A stretch of DNA of 35,294 bases from Lachnospiraceae bacterium (GCA_017424235.1 JAFPAQ010000147.1:1-35294); one strand, 5' to 3'. Positions 24,562 to 33,681 are shown, counted from the stretch's first letter. Notes: generated from the letters alone by a model not told the origin. Translations and numbers: made by a program.

Positions 24562-26556
24562 TTATACATTTTTTACATACAAAAAGACTATAGGATTTTC
24601 CTCTGAATAATCATCTGCCAGTACTATCTCAAGCATTGCCCTTTTAAATACATCTCCATCTTTTCTTCTGTAATATATGCAGAAATACTTATTTCCATCA
24701 GCAAAATATTCCATCAGATTGTCATTCGACATGCTGCTTAAAAAGCTTTCTCTGTCCTCCTCATGGATCAGACCCATATTAGCAAATTCTGTGACCCAGC
24801 GTGAAAAACTGCCATTAATCCTTCTCTCCAATGGCATTTCTTCCTCATCCAATTTTATAACAAAATATTTATTTTCTATGATATTGAGTTTAACTATCTT
24901 GATATATAATGTATATAATCTCTTAAATGCCTCATTATTTCCACGTCTGTCCACACCCTTATGTGCATAATATCTGGCTTTACTCTGATACATTTTCTGG
25001 TCAGCTATCTTTGATATCTCCAGTATTCCCATATTGGGAAATTCTGATATTGACACACTTCCATAAGATATTGACAGTTCGCTGACTTTGTTACCTGTCC
25101 ATCTCATTAAGGAATTATCAAACTCCTCCAAAATATTTTTTAGATGTGACTCATCTGCAAACATGATCACAACGAACTCATCGCCACCTATACGATATAT
25201 TCTGCCATAATTGTCAAAGCACTGCTTCATACACTGAGCCGCACCTACTATAAGCTCATCGCCTGCCTCATGACCAAGATTATCATTTGCGCTCTTAAGT
25301 CCGTTTACATCCATTGATATATAAACAAAATCCTTATTGTCTATTTTTCCTATGTAGTCCCTTATATTCTCTTCATAAGCCCTTCGGTTATATAGACCTG
25401 TAAGTGCGTCTATATATGCATCTGCAGTAAGCTTTTCTGTTATCTCTTTCATGATAATTTTGTTTCTTACCTCGTCATCAACATTATAAACACCAATTAT
25501 AAGCTTACTCTTATCTCTGCTTTCCAGTGACCACACAAACTTGTATTCATAATAATGTGGAATTCCCTCCCACAAAATTCTGGTGATGAGAACAAATTCA
25601 TTCTTATCTGAAAGTTCTCTTCTTATTGCATCTTTATTTAAACATTCTATAAATTTATCTTTGTCCTCTTCGACCACATTTTTGGTTACAACATTAATCA
25701 TATAGTCAAAGAAATTTTCACCCGGGTGCTTTTCTTCAACAAGGCTGTTACTGTCTATATCATTTTTGTAAATATCATAACCACCTGTTTCCATATCCAC
25801 ATAATATATAGACATGAAGTCACCTGCAAGTCCATGAATTATAGAAGCCTGTTTTCGACTTATTGAGCCAAACTTTTCCTCCATGAACCGCTCTCTCTGA
25901 GAGGTAACATTATATGAATAAATAACCACTGCCGAAAACGCAAAGCCAAGTGAATACATAGCCATATCCAAAAATATGTACTGAAAAATCGAAAAAATAA
26001 ACGGAACAATCGAAAAGATAATGGCATTTTTATAAAGTCTTTTATCCTCATGGCTTATCACTACTTTTACAAAACCATATACCGTCAAAACTATGTAGTA
26101 GGAAAACTGAAGTATATATAATATCTTTCTTGCAGGTCCTGTAGTGTAATTTCCCATCACATCTACATCAAATGCAGCTTTCGTAAAGGCATTAGAAGCA
26201 ATTGCTGCTATCTGAAGTATAAGAAGAAGCTTTCGTGCCAAATTCAGCTTATTTTTGGTATTCAGTCCCATGAAATGTATAAGATATCCCACCCATACAT
26301 AAGCCGATACCGCTGCAAATGAATGGTATAAATATCCTATACAGATAAATCCTATTTGAGAAATTATGATTTCTTTGGAAAAAAAAGCTCCCCAACCGGC
26401 GTCTACAATATTAAATGCAGCAAAAAATACAAGCATGTCGCAAAAAGGCATATCTATTGTCTCTTTATATCTGGTTGACTGTACTCTCTCCAATATTGAA
26501 ATATTTAAAAACATACATATAATCGCTGTCAATAAATAAATTATTCCAACATTCAT
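24562..26556 (-). CDS. Membrane PAS-GGDEF-PAS diguanylate cyclase
   Basis: Predicted c-di-GMP synthase. The 664-aa protein has about six or seven N-terminal membrane helices (1-215), a PAS-like sensor region (about 243-365, starting DFMSIYYVDMETG), a GGDEF domain (about 380-540) with an intact GGDEF at 457-461 and ALTGLYNRR at 384-392, and a further PAS-like region after it (about 541-664, with YFVIKLDEEE and YFCIYYRRKDGDVFKR). The allosteric I-site RxxD is absent: the residues at those positions are Asp and Gly. GGGGG lies before the ATG. No EAL or HD-GYP gene is nearby. It is probably monocistronic. Confidence 0.9.
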   Translation of the reverse strand: MNVGIIYLLTAIICMFLNISILERVQSTRYKETIDMPFCDMLVFFAAFNIVDAGWGAFFSKEIIISQIGFICIGYLYHSFAAVSAYVWVGYLIHFMGLNTKNKLNLARKLLLILQIAAIASNAFTKAAFDVDVMGNYTTGPARKILYILQFSYYIVLTVYGFVKVVISHEDKRLYKNAIIFSIVPFIFSIFQYIFLDMAMYSLGFAFSAVVIYSYNVTSQRERFMEEKFGSISRKQASIIHGLAGDFMSIYYVDMETGGYDIYKNDIDSNSLVEEKHPGENFFDYMINVVTKNVVEEDKDKFIECLNKDAIRRELSDKNEFVLITRILWEGIPHYYEYKFVWSLESRDKSKLIIGVYNVDDEVRNKIIMKEITEKLTADAYIDALTGLYNRRAYEENIRDYIGKIDNKDFVYISMDVNGLKSANDNLGHEAGDELIVGAAQCMKQCFDNYGRIYRIGGDEFVVIMFADESHLKNILEEFDNSLMRWTGNKVSELSISYGSVSISEFPNMGILEISKIADQKMYQSKARYYAHKGVDRRGNNEAFKRLYTLYIKIVKLNIIENKYFVIKLDEEEMPLERRINGSFSRWVTEFANMGLIHEEDRESFLSSMSNDNLMEYFADGNKYFCIYYRRKDGDVFKRAMLEIVLADDYSEENPIVFLYVKNV

Positions 26557-26645
26557 CTGTTTTCCCCCAATGAAATAATATGTATTTTCGGAATATTTTC
26601 CCCATTTTTAATCTGATTTTTTCAAATTGTATCGCAATTATAATA

Positions 26646-26674
26646 ATTATATCACATTTTCAAACTATTTTGAA
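26646..26674 (-). promoter_or_regulatory. Promoter of the GGDEF gene
   Basis: Minus strand extended -10 TGATATAAT (TATAAT at 26646-26651) with -35 TTCAAA (26669-26674) at 17-nt spacing. Confidence 0.6.
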
Positions 26675-26682
26675 ATATATAT

Positions 26683-26865
26683 TTACATATATTTTGCAAA
26701 AAAATTAAATATTCTACAATAATAGTCCCTTAAATCATTATCCAATGACAGGAATATCTCATGCTTTGCCTTGGGATAACATATCTTCTCCACATATTCT
26801 GTCTCATTTGCAAAATTTTCATCAAAAATATTCACAGATACTACCCCTTTCTCTTTGTACAACAA
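26683..26865 (-). pseudogene. C-terminal stump of an alpha/beta hydrolase
   Basis: About 55 codons after the MATE stop read KGVVSVNIFDEN, then KICYPKAKHEIFLSLDNDLR, then RIFNFF. This matches the end of lysophospholipase-like alpha/beta hydrolases, where YPxAxHE carries the catalytic His and a final helix ends in a FF/WL pair. The nucleophile elbow, acid residue and lid are absent, and no such sequence precedes it: the frame is closed within the last MATE codons. AAAGGGG lies 8 nt before a GTG, so a 50-aa peptide could still be made, but it cannot be an enzyme. Confidence 0.5.
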
Positions 26866-26866
26866 A

Positions 26867-28219
26867 TTACAACTTGATCCATTTCCCTTTTATAAGACGA
26901 TATGCACAGAGTGCTGATTTTACTGCCCAGTCCGCTTTAAGTGCACAATATATCACAAAGGCACTGCACCCCCATACAAGACCTGTGAAATATCCCAAAG
27001 GTACAGACACTACCCACAAAAATACTATATCCGCTATCATGAGAAATCTGGTGTCTCCGCCTCCTCTTAACACTCCCTTGGTAAGCAGAGACTGCGTTGC
27101 CTGAAAAACTACCATAATGGCAACTGCCCACATCAGCTCATAAGCTATACTCCTGGTATCCGGTGTGATATTAAAGCTTTCAATTATAAATGGTGATACT
27201 ATAAGTATAACAATTGCAGCAAATATTCCAAGACCTATGCTCATCAAAAATAAAGTAATTCCCTGTGAATATGCTTTCTTTTTTTCCCCTGCCCCCAGGG
27301 TATTGCCTGTGAGAATACTTGCCGCGCTGGAAACTCCCTGATTAAACACCGTAGACATTCTCACAACCTGCGATATGATTGCATTGGCAGCTACAAAGCT
27401 TGCTCCGATATGTCCCATAATAACTGCTGTCATACTGTTACCCAGTCCTAAAAGAGTATCTGATATCAATACCGGTATACAAAAAGTTATGTATGTCTGA
27501 ACACTGTCCGAGCAGGACATAAACAAATCCTTAACCTTGTATCCGATTTTTTCGTCCTTACAAAAAATGTATATTAACATACATGTCATTTCTATAAGTC
27601 GGCATATCAGTGTGCTGAGGGCTGCTCCACTTATCTCCATTCTTGGCATATTCAGATTTCCAAATATGAATACCCAGTTAAAAAATATATTTGCAAAAAA
27701 CGCCACTATTGCCAATATTAGTGGCACTCTTGTCTCTCGCACTGAACGGAGCACAGCTGTCAGAGTAAGTGTTATACCCATAGGTATAAATGTAAATGCA
27801 CTTATCTTAAAATACTTCACGCCGTTTGCTATAATATCAGGCTCAGATGAAAAAATATTCATAATATTGTCCGGATATACAAAAGCCAGAATACTAAAAA
27901 TCGAAGAAATGCAAAGACATACCCTGAGCATTATTGTAACTATTTTTTTAAGAGCTTTTATATCCTTACTTCCCCAATGTCTGGCCGTCATAACAGCAGC
28001 TCCATATCCCATACCCATACACATAATCTGAAAAATGTTGATAAAATCATTGGCAAGTGATGAACCGGCAAGCTGATCTTCTCCCATTTTGCCAAGCATC
28101 ATGGTGTCTGTCATGTTTACACCAATAGTAATCAGGCTCTGAAATATAACCGGAATAGCAATAAGTGCCACAGTCTTATAAAATTGCTTATCCCTTACTA
28201 TAATAGTCTCCTTATCCAT
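26867..28219 (-). CDS. MATE family efflux transporter
   Basis: A 450-aa multidrug/toxin exporter of the MATE fold. About 12 membrane helices; N-terminal signature SLITIGVNMTDTMMLGKMGE and the halfway helix pair GASFVAANAIISQVVRM. The end (ALKADWAVKSALCAYRLIKGKWIKL) is the usual basic tail. Such proteins use Na+ or H+ gradients; the substrate is unknown. Complete, though the hydrolase stump follows without a gap. The upstream spacer is shared with argG, which runs the other way; I could not settle on a promoter for it. Confidence 0.95.
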   Translation of the reverse strand: MDKETIIVRDKQFYKTVALIAIPVIFQSLITIGVNMTDTMMLGKMGEDQLAGSSLANDFINIFQIMCMGMGYGAAVMTARHWGSKDIKALKKIVTIMLRVCLCISSIFSILAFVYPDNIMNIFSSEPDIIANGVKYFKISAFTFIPMGITLTLTAVLRSVRETRVPLILAIVAFFANIFFNWVFIFGNLNMPRMEISGAALSTLICRLIEMTCMLIYIFCKDEKIGYKVKDLFMSCSDSVQTYITFCIPVLISDTLLGLGNSMTAVIMGHIGASFVAANAIISQVVRMSTVFNQGVSSAASILTGNTLGAGEKKKAYSQGITLFLMSIGLGIFAAIVILIVSPFIIESFNITPDTRSIAYELMWAVAIMVVFQATQSLLTKGVLRGGGDTRFLMIADIVFLWVVSVPLGYFTGLVWGCSAFVIYCALKADWAVKSALCAYRLIKGKWIKL

Positions 28220-28350
28220 ACCTTTATCCCTTCAAAATATCTTTTTTTAATCATACCAAATCATCTTTTTTATGTATAGTCAACTATTGCTCAAAGCCAG
28301 GACTAAAAAATGTTTAGTTACTGTAACACTGTTTATTTTAAAATAGAATC

Positions 28351-28379
28351 TTGTCATTTTTTGGCTTTTAAGTTATTAT
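28351..28379 (+). promoter_or_regulatory. argG promoter
   Basis: Plus strand TTGTCA (28351-28356), 17-nt spacer, TATTAT (28374-28379). The predicted start (about 28386) is just before the candidate operator. Confidence 0.65.
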
Positions 28380-28392
28380 AATTCTTAGCAAG

Positions 28393-28427
28393 TATGCATA
28401 ATTATTAGTGATTATGAATAATTACAA
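28393..28427 (+). promoter_or_regulatory. Candidate tandem ArgR operator for argG
   Basis: Two similar 15-mers, TATGCATAATTATTA (28393) and TATGAATAATTACAA (28413), lie exactly 20 bp apart. The first fits the Firmicutes ARG box (TGMATWWWWATKCA) at 12 of 14 positions. Paired ARG boxes about two turns apart are the usual binding site of the ArgR/AhrC hexamer. Position just after the promoter suits repression. No argR gene is in the window. Confidence 0.5.
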
Positions 28428-28486
28428 TTATGTGTACATTAACACTTGGACAAAATGTCCACAATAAAAGAAAAGAGGTTAATAAT

Positions 28487-29710
28487 ATGGAAAAAGTTAT
28501 TTTGGCATATTCAGGCGGACTTGACACAACTGCTGTTATTCCATGGTTAAAAGAGACTTATGGATACGAAGTTATCTGCTGCTGTATCAACTGTGGCCAG
28601 GGCGAAGAACTCGACGGACTTGAGGAGCGTGCACAGCTTTCAGGTGCTTCAAAGCTCTACATTGAAGACGTTGTTGATGATCTTTGCGAAAACTACATCA
28701 TGCCATGCGTACAGGCAGGTGCAGTTTATGAGCATAAATACCTTATGGGAACAGCTATGGCAAGACCAACCATCGCTGCTAAATTAGTTGAGATTGCACG
28801 CAAGGAAAATGCAGTTGCTATATGTCATGGTGCAACAGGTAAAGGAAATGACCAGATTCGTTTCGAGCTTGGTATCAAGGCTTTAGCTCCGGATATCAAG
28901 GTCATCGCTCCATGGCGTGATGACAAATGGCAGATGGATTCACGTGAAGCTGAAATAGAATACTGCAAGGCTCATGGTATCGACCTTCCATTTGGAACAG
29001 ACCAGTCTTACAGCCGTGACAGAAATATCTGGCACATCAGCCACGAGGGACTTGAGCTTGAAAATCCTGCTCTTGCACCAAATTATGACCATATGTTAGT
29101 TCTTGGGGTTACTCCTGAAAAGGCTCCTGATGAAGGAGAAGAGCTTACTCTTACTTTTGAAAAGGGTGTTCCAACAGCTCTTAATGGAGAAAAGATGAAG
29201 GTTGCTGACATTATACGCGAGCTTAACAAAATTGGTGGAAAGCATGGTGTCGGAATCGTCGATATCGTTGAGAACCGTGTAGTTGGTATGAAGAGCCGTG
29301 GTGTATATGAAACTCCTGGCGGAACTATTCTTATGGAAGCTCATCAGCAGCTTGAAGAACTCGTTCTTGACCGTGACACAATCGCTCTCAAATTAGAACT
29401 TGGCAGCAAGCTTGCAAGCATTGTATATGAAGGAAAATGGTTTACACCTGTTCGTGAAGCAATCTCAGCTTTCGTAAAAGTAACACAGGAGTATGTAACA
29501 GGTGAAGTTAAGCTTCGTCTTTACAAAGGAAATATCATAAAGAATGGTACTACTTCTCCATATTCTCTTTACAGTGAATCACTTGCATCATTCACTACAG
29601 GTGATATGTATGACCATCATGATGCAGAAGGCTTCATCACATTATGGGGACTTCCATTAAAGGTTCGTGCAATGAGAATGAACGAATTAAAGAAAAACAA
29701 TACAAAATAA
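28487..29710 (+). CDS. argG: Argininosuccinate synthase
   Basis: Joins citrulline and aspartate with ATP. The start is the ATG at 28487: AGAGG lies 8 nt upstream, and the longer frame from 28430 crosses the operator. The 407-aa protein starts MEKVILAYSGGLDTTA with the pyrophosphatase loop SGGLDT (9-14), and has GATGKGNDQIRFE and the ATP/citrulline region SYSRDRNIWHIS. Normal length. argH, its usual partner, is not beside it; argF is in the window. Ends in a strong terminator. Confidence 0.97.
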   Translation: MEKVILAYSGGLDTTAVIPWLKETYGYEVICCCINCGQGEELDGLEERAQLSGASKLYIEDVVDDLCENYIMPCVQAGAVYEHKYLMGTAMARPTIAAKLVEIARKENAVAICHGATGKGNDQIRFELGIKALAPDIKVIAPWRDDKWQMDSREAEIEYCKAHGIDLPFGTDQSYSRDRNIWHISHEGLELENPALAPNYDHMLVLGVTPEKAPDEGEELTLTFEKGVPTALNGEKMKVADIIRELNKIGGKHGVGIVDIVENRVVGMKSRGVYETPGGTILMEAHQQLEELVLDRDTIALKLELGSKLASIVYEGKWFTPVREAISAFVKVTQEYVTGEVKLRLYKGNIIKNGTTSPYSLYSESLASFTTGDMYDHHDAEGFITLWGLPLKVRAMRMNELKKNNTK

Positions 29711-29728
29711 TTTTTACATAAAAGTATT

Positions 29729-29758
29729 AAATGGCTGTGACAAATGTCACAGCCATTT
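29729..29758. terminator. Bidirectional terminator after argG
   Basis: 14-bp stem AAATGGCTGTGACA / TGTCACAGCCATTT with a minimal AA loop (4 nt if the closing pair opens); short T-rich tails on both sides. It lies between argG and the converging AAA ATPase gene. Confidence 0.85.
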
Positions 29759-29771
29759 CTTAATATTTATA

Positions 29772-31265
29772 TTAAACTAATAATTCTTTAATCATATCAG
29801 GTGTATAGGTTACACACTCTAACTTTTCAACCTCTATTCTGTACAGAGCATTAGCTGCAATATGCTCTGCTGCCTGCTCTATATCACGTATTCCCGAAGT
29901 ATCCTTGAATATCTCCATAACTGCGTCCAGGGCTTCATCAGTAATCACAATTTCCTCACTGCGAAGACCGATTCTCTTAAGTACCTTTGGCATGGCAAAC
30001 TTAGTAAAGATAACTCTCTTTTCTTCAAGGCTGTAATCCGGTAACTCAATAACTGCAAATCTTGACATAAGCGGTGCACTGATGGCATTCTTATCATTTG
30101 CTGTTGCAATAGGATATACTCCTGTAGTAGGTATATTACATTCAATATAATTATCGGTAAATCCAAGATTATCCAGCAATGTAAGCAAAACATCAGCAGG
30201 ATTTCCATTTCCCTTTCCGGAAGATGCCTTGTCAAGCTCATTGATGATAAACAGAAGATTAGAGCTTTCTGCATTTGCAAATGCTTCCATAATAAGTCCG
30301 GGTTTTGCATTTGCATATATTCTGGAACTTCCTGTAAGCTGCTCCGGATCATTAATGGAGCTCATTTCAAGAGTCGTCCAGGACATTTTTAATATTCGTG
30401 CTACTGCATAAGCTATCTGCGATTTACCTGTTCCGGCAGGACCAATAAGTAAAATACCATAAGCCGGAAGTGTATGTGTACGGTTTATCTGAATAATTGT
30501 CTCTATGATACGCTGTTTGACATTGTCAAGCCCGTAAAGCTCTTCGTCTAATATTTTTCTGGCTTCAACAGGGTCTATTGGCTGAAACTCTGTATTTTTC
30601 CACTGAATGTTGAGCATGATTGAAAGTGCTCTCTGTGCATGACGTCTTTCTTCAGGTGTCACCTCTGTTGATTTGGCAACTGCAAGATTACGTCTTGCCC
30701 ACATACGGATATTGTCCGGAAGAGTACTTCCTGCACATGTGATATAATCTGTGATGCTCTGAATGCTTGTAAGCTTCATATCATCAGAATCTTCCATATC
30801 ATCTATATCAACCACTGCTTCTGATGGCGCATCACTCTGAAATAAGCGTTCTATCATAAACTGCAAAAATCCATTTTCACCGGAAAGCTTTGAGCCTCTC
30901 ATTGCAACTCCGGTTTCATGTATCTTATAAACCGCATATCCTGTAGCAGTCTTCTGACCTGACAGGCGCACCATGATATGATTCTCTCCAAGCCACTTCA
31001 TGAGATTTTCAAAACGTGCATCAATCTGCAGGATATTATGTGATGTCTTTTCGTTATTATTTTCATTATCATACAAAAAGGCCGTTCCTTTTAATGGCGA
31101 GGTAAACATTCCTGAAGAATGATGTACCAGCTTTCCCATTTCATCATCCAAAATCATAATTGGATGGTCTACATCCGAAAATCTTTCACTGGTATAAATT
31201 AATTCATAAGTTTTTTCAGCCTTAACAGCTTCTTTCTTTTCCTGATTAAAATCAAAAACAGGCAT
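29772..31265 (-). CDS. Lon-like AAA+ ATPase without protease domain
   Basis: The start is the ATG at 31265 (AGAGG 7 nt upstream), giving 497 aa. About 230 residues of unassigned N-terminal domain precede an AAA+ module resembling that of Lon: LDEELYGLDNVKQRI, Walker A GPAGTGKS (275-282), sensor 1 ATAND (Asn390), arginine finger MSRF (Arg402) and sensor 2 GIRD (numbering from this start). The Walker B reads LLFIINELDK, so the canonical Asp is Asn342, with the catalytic Glu343 kept. The usual Lon Ser-Lys protease domain is absent. It probably remodels or unfolds a protein, but I cannot name the partner. Own promoter upstream, apparently monocistronic. Confidence 0.85.
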   Translation of the reverse strand: MPVFDFNQEKKEAVKAEKTYELIYTSERFSDVDHPIMILDDEMGKLVHHSSGMFTSPLKGTAFLYDNENNNEKTSHNILQIDARFENLMKWLGENHIMVRLSGQKTATGYAVYKIHETGVAMRGSKLSGENGFLQFMIERLFQSDAPSEAVVDIDDMEDSDDMKLTSIQSITDYITCAGSTLPDNIRMWARRNLAVAKSTEVTPEERRHAQRALSIMLNIQWKNTEFQPIDPVEARKILDEELYGLDNVKQRIIETIIQINRTHTLPAYGILLIGPAGTGKSQIAYAVARILKMSWTTLEMSSINDPEQLTGSSRIYANAKPGLIMEAFANAESSNLLFIINELDKASSGKGNGNPADVLLTLLDNLGFTDNYIECNIPTTGVYPIATANDKNAISAPLMSRFAVIELPDYSLEEKRVIFTKFAMPKVLKRIGLRSEEIVITDEALDAVMEIFKDTSGIRDIEQAAEHIAANALYRIEVEKLECVTYTPDMIKELLV

Positions 31266-31308
31266 AGTGTTACCTCTCATTCGTTCATTAATATTTTTAC
31301 AAGCCTAT

Positions 31309-31336
31309 AGTATAACATTTTAGTTTGTGATGTCAA
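31309..31336 (-). promoter_or_regulatory. Promoter of the AAA ATPase gene
   Basis: Minus strand perfect TTGACA (31331-31336), 16-nt spacer, TATACT (31309-31314) with an extended TG. One of the strongest promoters in the window. Confidence 0.85.
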
Positions 31337-31340
31337 TTCA

Positions 31341-31374
31341 CAAAAAAGACACCAGAACAAATTCTCTACGGTCT
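31341..31374 (-). terminator. Probable terminator of ppk
   Basis: Minus strand AGAC/GTCT and inner AGAA/TTCT pairs around TTTG, followed by six T. The stem is interrupted, but the T-run is long. It is about 100 bp past the ppk stop, immediately before the next promoter. Confidence 0.45.
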
Positions 31375-31472
31375 CATTAACTGCAAAAATGATATTCACT
31401 GCAATATTCATTATGGCACCACTTGCTCTGATGCAATGTTCTTCTTAAGTGCAGTTTATTTTATTTCATTAA

Positions 31473-33554
31473 TTAGTCATTTGATTCCTCGATTTTACTG
31501 TCATATGCCTGCTGATAAAACAGTTCCTGAGAATTGATCCGTTCTTCGTCTTGCACTACGATGCGGTCAAGATATGCTCCTTCTGCATTCAGCATCTTAC
31601 CCTTTTCGTTGTCTTTCATCATCGTGTCAAACATGTCATGGACGCGCTGTTTGATTTTCTCATCCCAAAGTGGAACAGCAACCTCCACACGACGTATAGT
31701 ATTTCTGGTCATAAAGTCAGCAGATGCGATATAAATCTTCTCTGCCTCTCCTGTGCCAAAACGATAGATTCTGGAATGCTCCAAAAAACGTCCTACGATG
31801 CTGATAATCGTAATGTTCTCCGTATATCCCTTGACGCCGGGTTTCAGGCAGCAAATACCACGCACAATCAGTTCGATTTTTACACCAGCCTGCGATGCCT
31901 CGATTAACTTATCAATCAACACCTTGTCTGTCAGGGAATTGATCTTTACACCAATATATCCTTCTTTCCCATTCTTAGCCTTCTCAATTTCCTCATCCAT
32001 CATGGCAGCGACCTTATTTTGCAGGCATTTTGGTGCTACGAGAAGATGTTGCGTCTGCTCCATGACTTCGCCACGCTGGAGTACAGTAAATACCTTTGCC
32101 GCCTCTGCACCAATATCGGGATTTGCTGTTATCAGAGACAAATCGGTATATAATCTGGATGTCTTTTCGTTATAATTTCCGGTTCCAATCTGTGTGATAT
32201 AAGAGTAGCTATCGGCATTCTTTCTGGTGATAAGGCACAGCTTGGAATGTACCTTATAATCGCCAAGTCCATACAAAATGCGACAGCCTGCATCTTCGAG
32301 ACGATGTGACATCTCTATGTTATTTGCCTCGTCAAAGCGTGCACGTAACTCAACAAGCACCACAACTTCCTTGCCGTTTTCTGCTGCTTCAACCAGTGCA
32401 TCGATTACCTTGCTACGCTCTGCCACACGATACAGTGTCATCTTGATAGAGACAACACTCTCGTCCTCTGCTGCCTCCTGAAGCATTTTTATAAATGGTT
32501 TCATGCTCTCATACGGATAGGACAAAAGCACATCCTTTTTCTCAATCTGCGCCAGAATGCTTTCTTTATTATTAAGATTCGGGCTAAGCTGTGGACTACG
32601 CTTTGGATAGAAAAGCTGTGTCTTTTCCCTCAGATAATTTTGCAGTACAAATACAAAAGATAAATCAAGCGGTGTTTCAACATTGATAATGTGATTCATG
32701 CCAATTTCCAAAAACTGAGACAGCTCCTGCTTTGCCTTGTCGTTAATTTTGCGGCTCAGTTCCACCCTAACCGGATTTAAGCGATTTCTCTGCTTAATCA
32801 TATGTTCCATGATACTACGGTAATCCAGATCCTCATCATACATTTCCGATGCATCGATATCTGCATTTCTTGTCACACGCATAATTGATTTTTCACGTAT
32901 GGTATACTTCGGATACAGCTTTGGTACGAAGTGGAGAATCAGCTCCTCAGAGAGCATGAAATATCCCGGTCTGGTTGGAATTTCGATCAGACGCTTAAAA
33001 ACACTGTTCGAGCATGGAACGATTCCGGTCTTTTTCTTGCCCTTTGAACTTGTCAGCAAAACTATGGCAAAAAGCTGCCTGTTTTCCAAAAACGGAAATG
33101 GTTGTTGTTTACCGATAATCATTGGTGACAAAAACGGTGCTATATGCGCATCAAAATACTGCTCTAACAGCTTTCCTTCTTCATTTGACAGCTTGTTAAA
33201 GTTGATAATGCGAATCCCCTGCGGCTCCAGCTCCCCCATCAGCTGCTCATAGATCCTTGCCTTCTTTTTCTCAAGCACATTGACCTGCTTTAAAATTGCA
33301 GAAACCTGCTCTTCACTTGTCATTCCCGTCTTGTTCTCGCGAATGACTTCCTTGGAATTCATCTGCATCATCAGTGTTCCCACACGAACCATGAAAAATT
33401 CGTCGAGATTGCTCTGATAAATTGATGCAAATGTCAGACGCTCTGCCAGTGGCACCCGCTCATTTCCAGCTTCATTCAATACCCTTTCATTGAACTGCAG
33501 CCATGACAGCTCTCTGTTTGTGTAACATGTTACTTCTCTGTTTTTATCCTTCAT
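31473..33554 (-). CDS. ppk1: Polyphosphate kinase 1
   Basis: Makes polyphosphate from ATP. Start set at the ATG at 33554 (MKDKNREVTCYTNRELSWLQFNERVL); AAAGGAACGG lies upstream at a rather long spacing. The 693-aa protein has the N domain with ELSWLQFNERV, the head domain, and the two PLD-like C domains. The phosphorylated His436 is in YKVHSKL, and FLEHSRIYRFG carries the second conserved His. Full length, no lesion seen. Upstream lie an HD-domain phosphohydrolase and PhoH on the same strand, a phosphate-linked group. A short hydrophobic ORF just upstream may be a relic or leader. Confidence 0.96.
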   Translation of the reverse strand: MKDKNREVTCYTNRELSWLQFNERVLNEAGNERVPLAERLTFASIYQSNLDEFFMVRVGTLMMQMNSKEVIRENKTGMTSEEQVSAILKQVNVLEKKKARIYEQLMGELEPQGIRIINFNKLSNEEGKLLEQYFDAHIAPFLSPMIIGKQQPFPFLENRQLFAIVLLTSSKGKKKTGIVPCSNSVFKRLIEIPTRPGYFMLSEELILHFVPKLYPKYTIREKSIMRVTRNADIDASEMYDEDLDYRSIMEHMIKQRNRLNPVRVELSRKINDKAKQELSQFLEIGMNHIINVETPLDLSFVFVLQNYLREKTQLFYPKRSPQLSPNLNNKESILAQIEKKDVLLSYPYESMKPFIKMLQEAAEDESVVSIKMTLYRVAERSKVIDALVEAAENGKEVVVLVELRARFDEANNIEMSHRLEDAGCRILYGLGDYKVHSKLCLITRKNADSYSYITQIGTGNYNEKTSRLYTDLSLITANPDIGAEAAKVFTVLQRGEVMEQTQHLLVAPKCLQNKVAAMMDEEIEKAKNGKEGYIGVKINSLTDKVLIDKLIEASQAGVKIELIVRGICCLKPGVKGYTENITIISIVGRFLEHSRIYRFGTGEAEKIYIASADFMTRNTIRRVEVAVPLWDEKIKQRVHDMFDTMMKDNEKGKMLNAEGAYLDRIVVQDEERINSQELFYQQAYDSKIEESND

Positions 33555-33579
33555 ATTGATAACCGTTCCTTTCTTGTAA

Positions 33580-33642
33580 CTATGATAGTACTGCAAGTCC
33601 ACCAACTAGTCCAAATATCACTTCGATTGTATCGTTCATCAT
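33580..33642 (-). CDS. 20-codon hydrophobic ORF, likely relic of a Na/Pi cotransporter
   Basis: AGGAGG lies 4 nt before tandem ATGs and the frame reads MMNDTIEVIFGLVGGLAVLS then TAG. IFGLxGGLA is the N-terminal pattern of Na/Pi cotransporter (PF02690) proteins, which normally continue FLYGMxxM. The rest of that protein is missing: ppk begins 25 nt later. The most economical reading is a deletion that removed the transporter body. As it stands it could still be translated as a small membrane peptide and influence ppk translation. Confidence 0.5.
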   Translation of the reverse strand: MMNDTIEVIFGLVGGLAVLS

Positions 33643-33681
33643 TTGTCCTCCTGTGTTATTCCTTTCGAATCCAGTCTGCTG

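Noticed and set aside
26683-26865. Intact small gene with GTG start after MATE
   Set aside because: A ribosome-site-like AAAGGGG exists, but the sequence matches the end of a larger hydrolase, so a remnant is the simpler reading.
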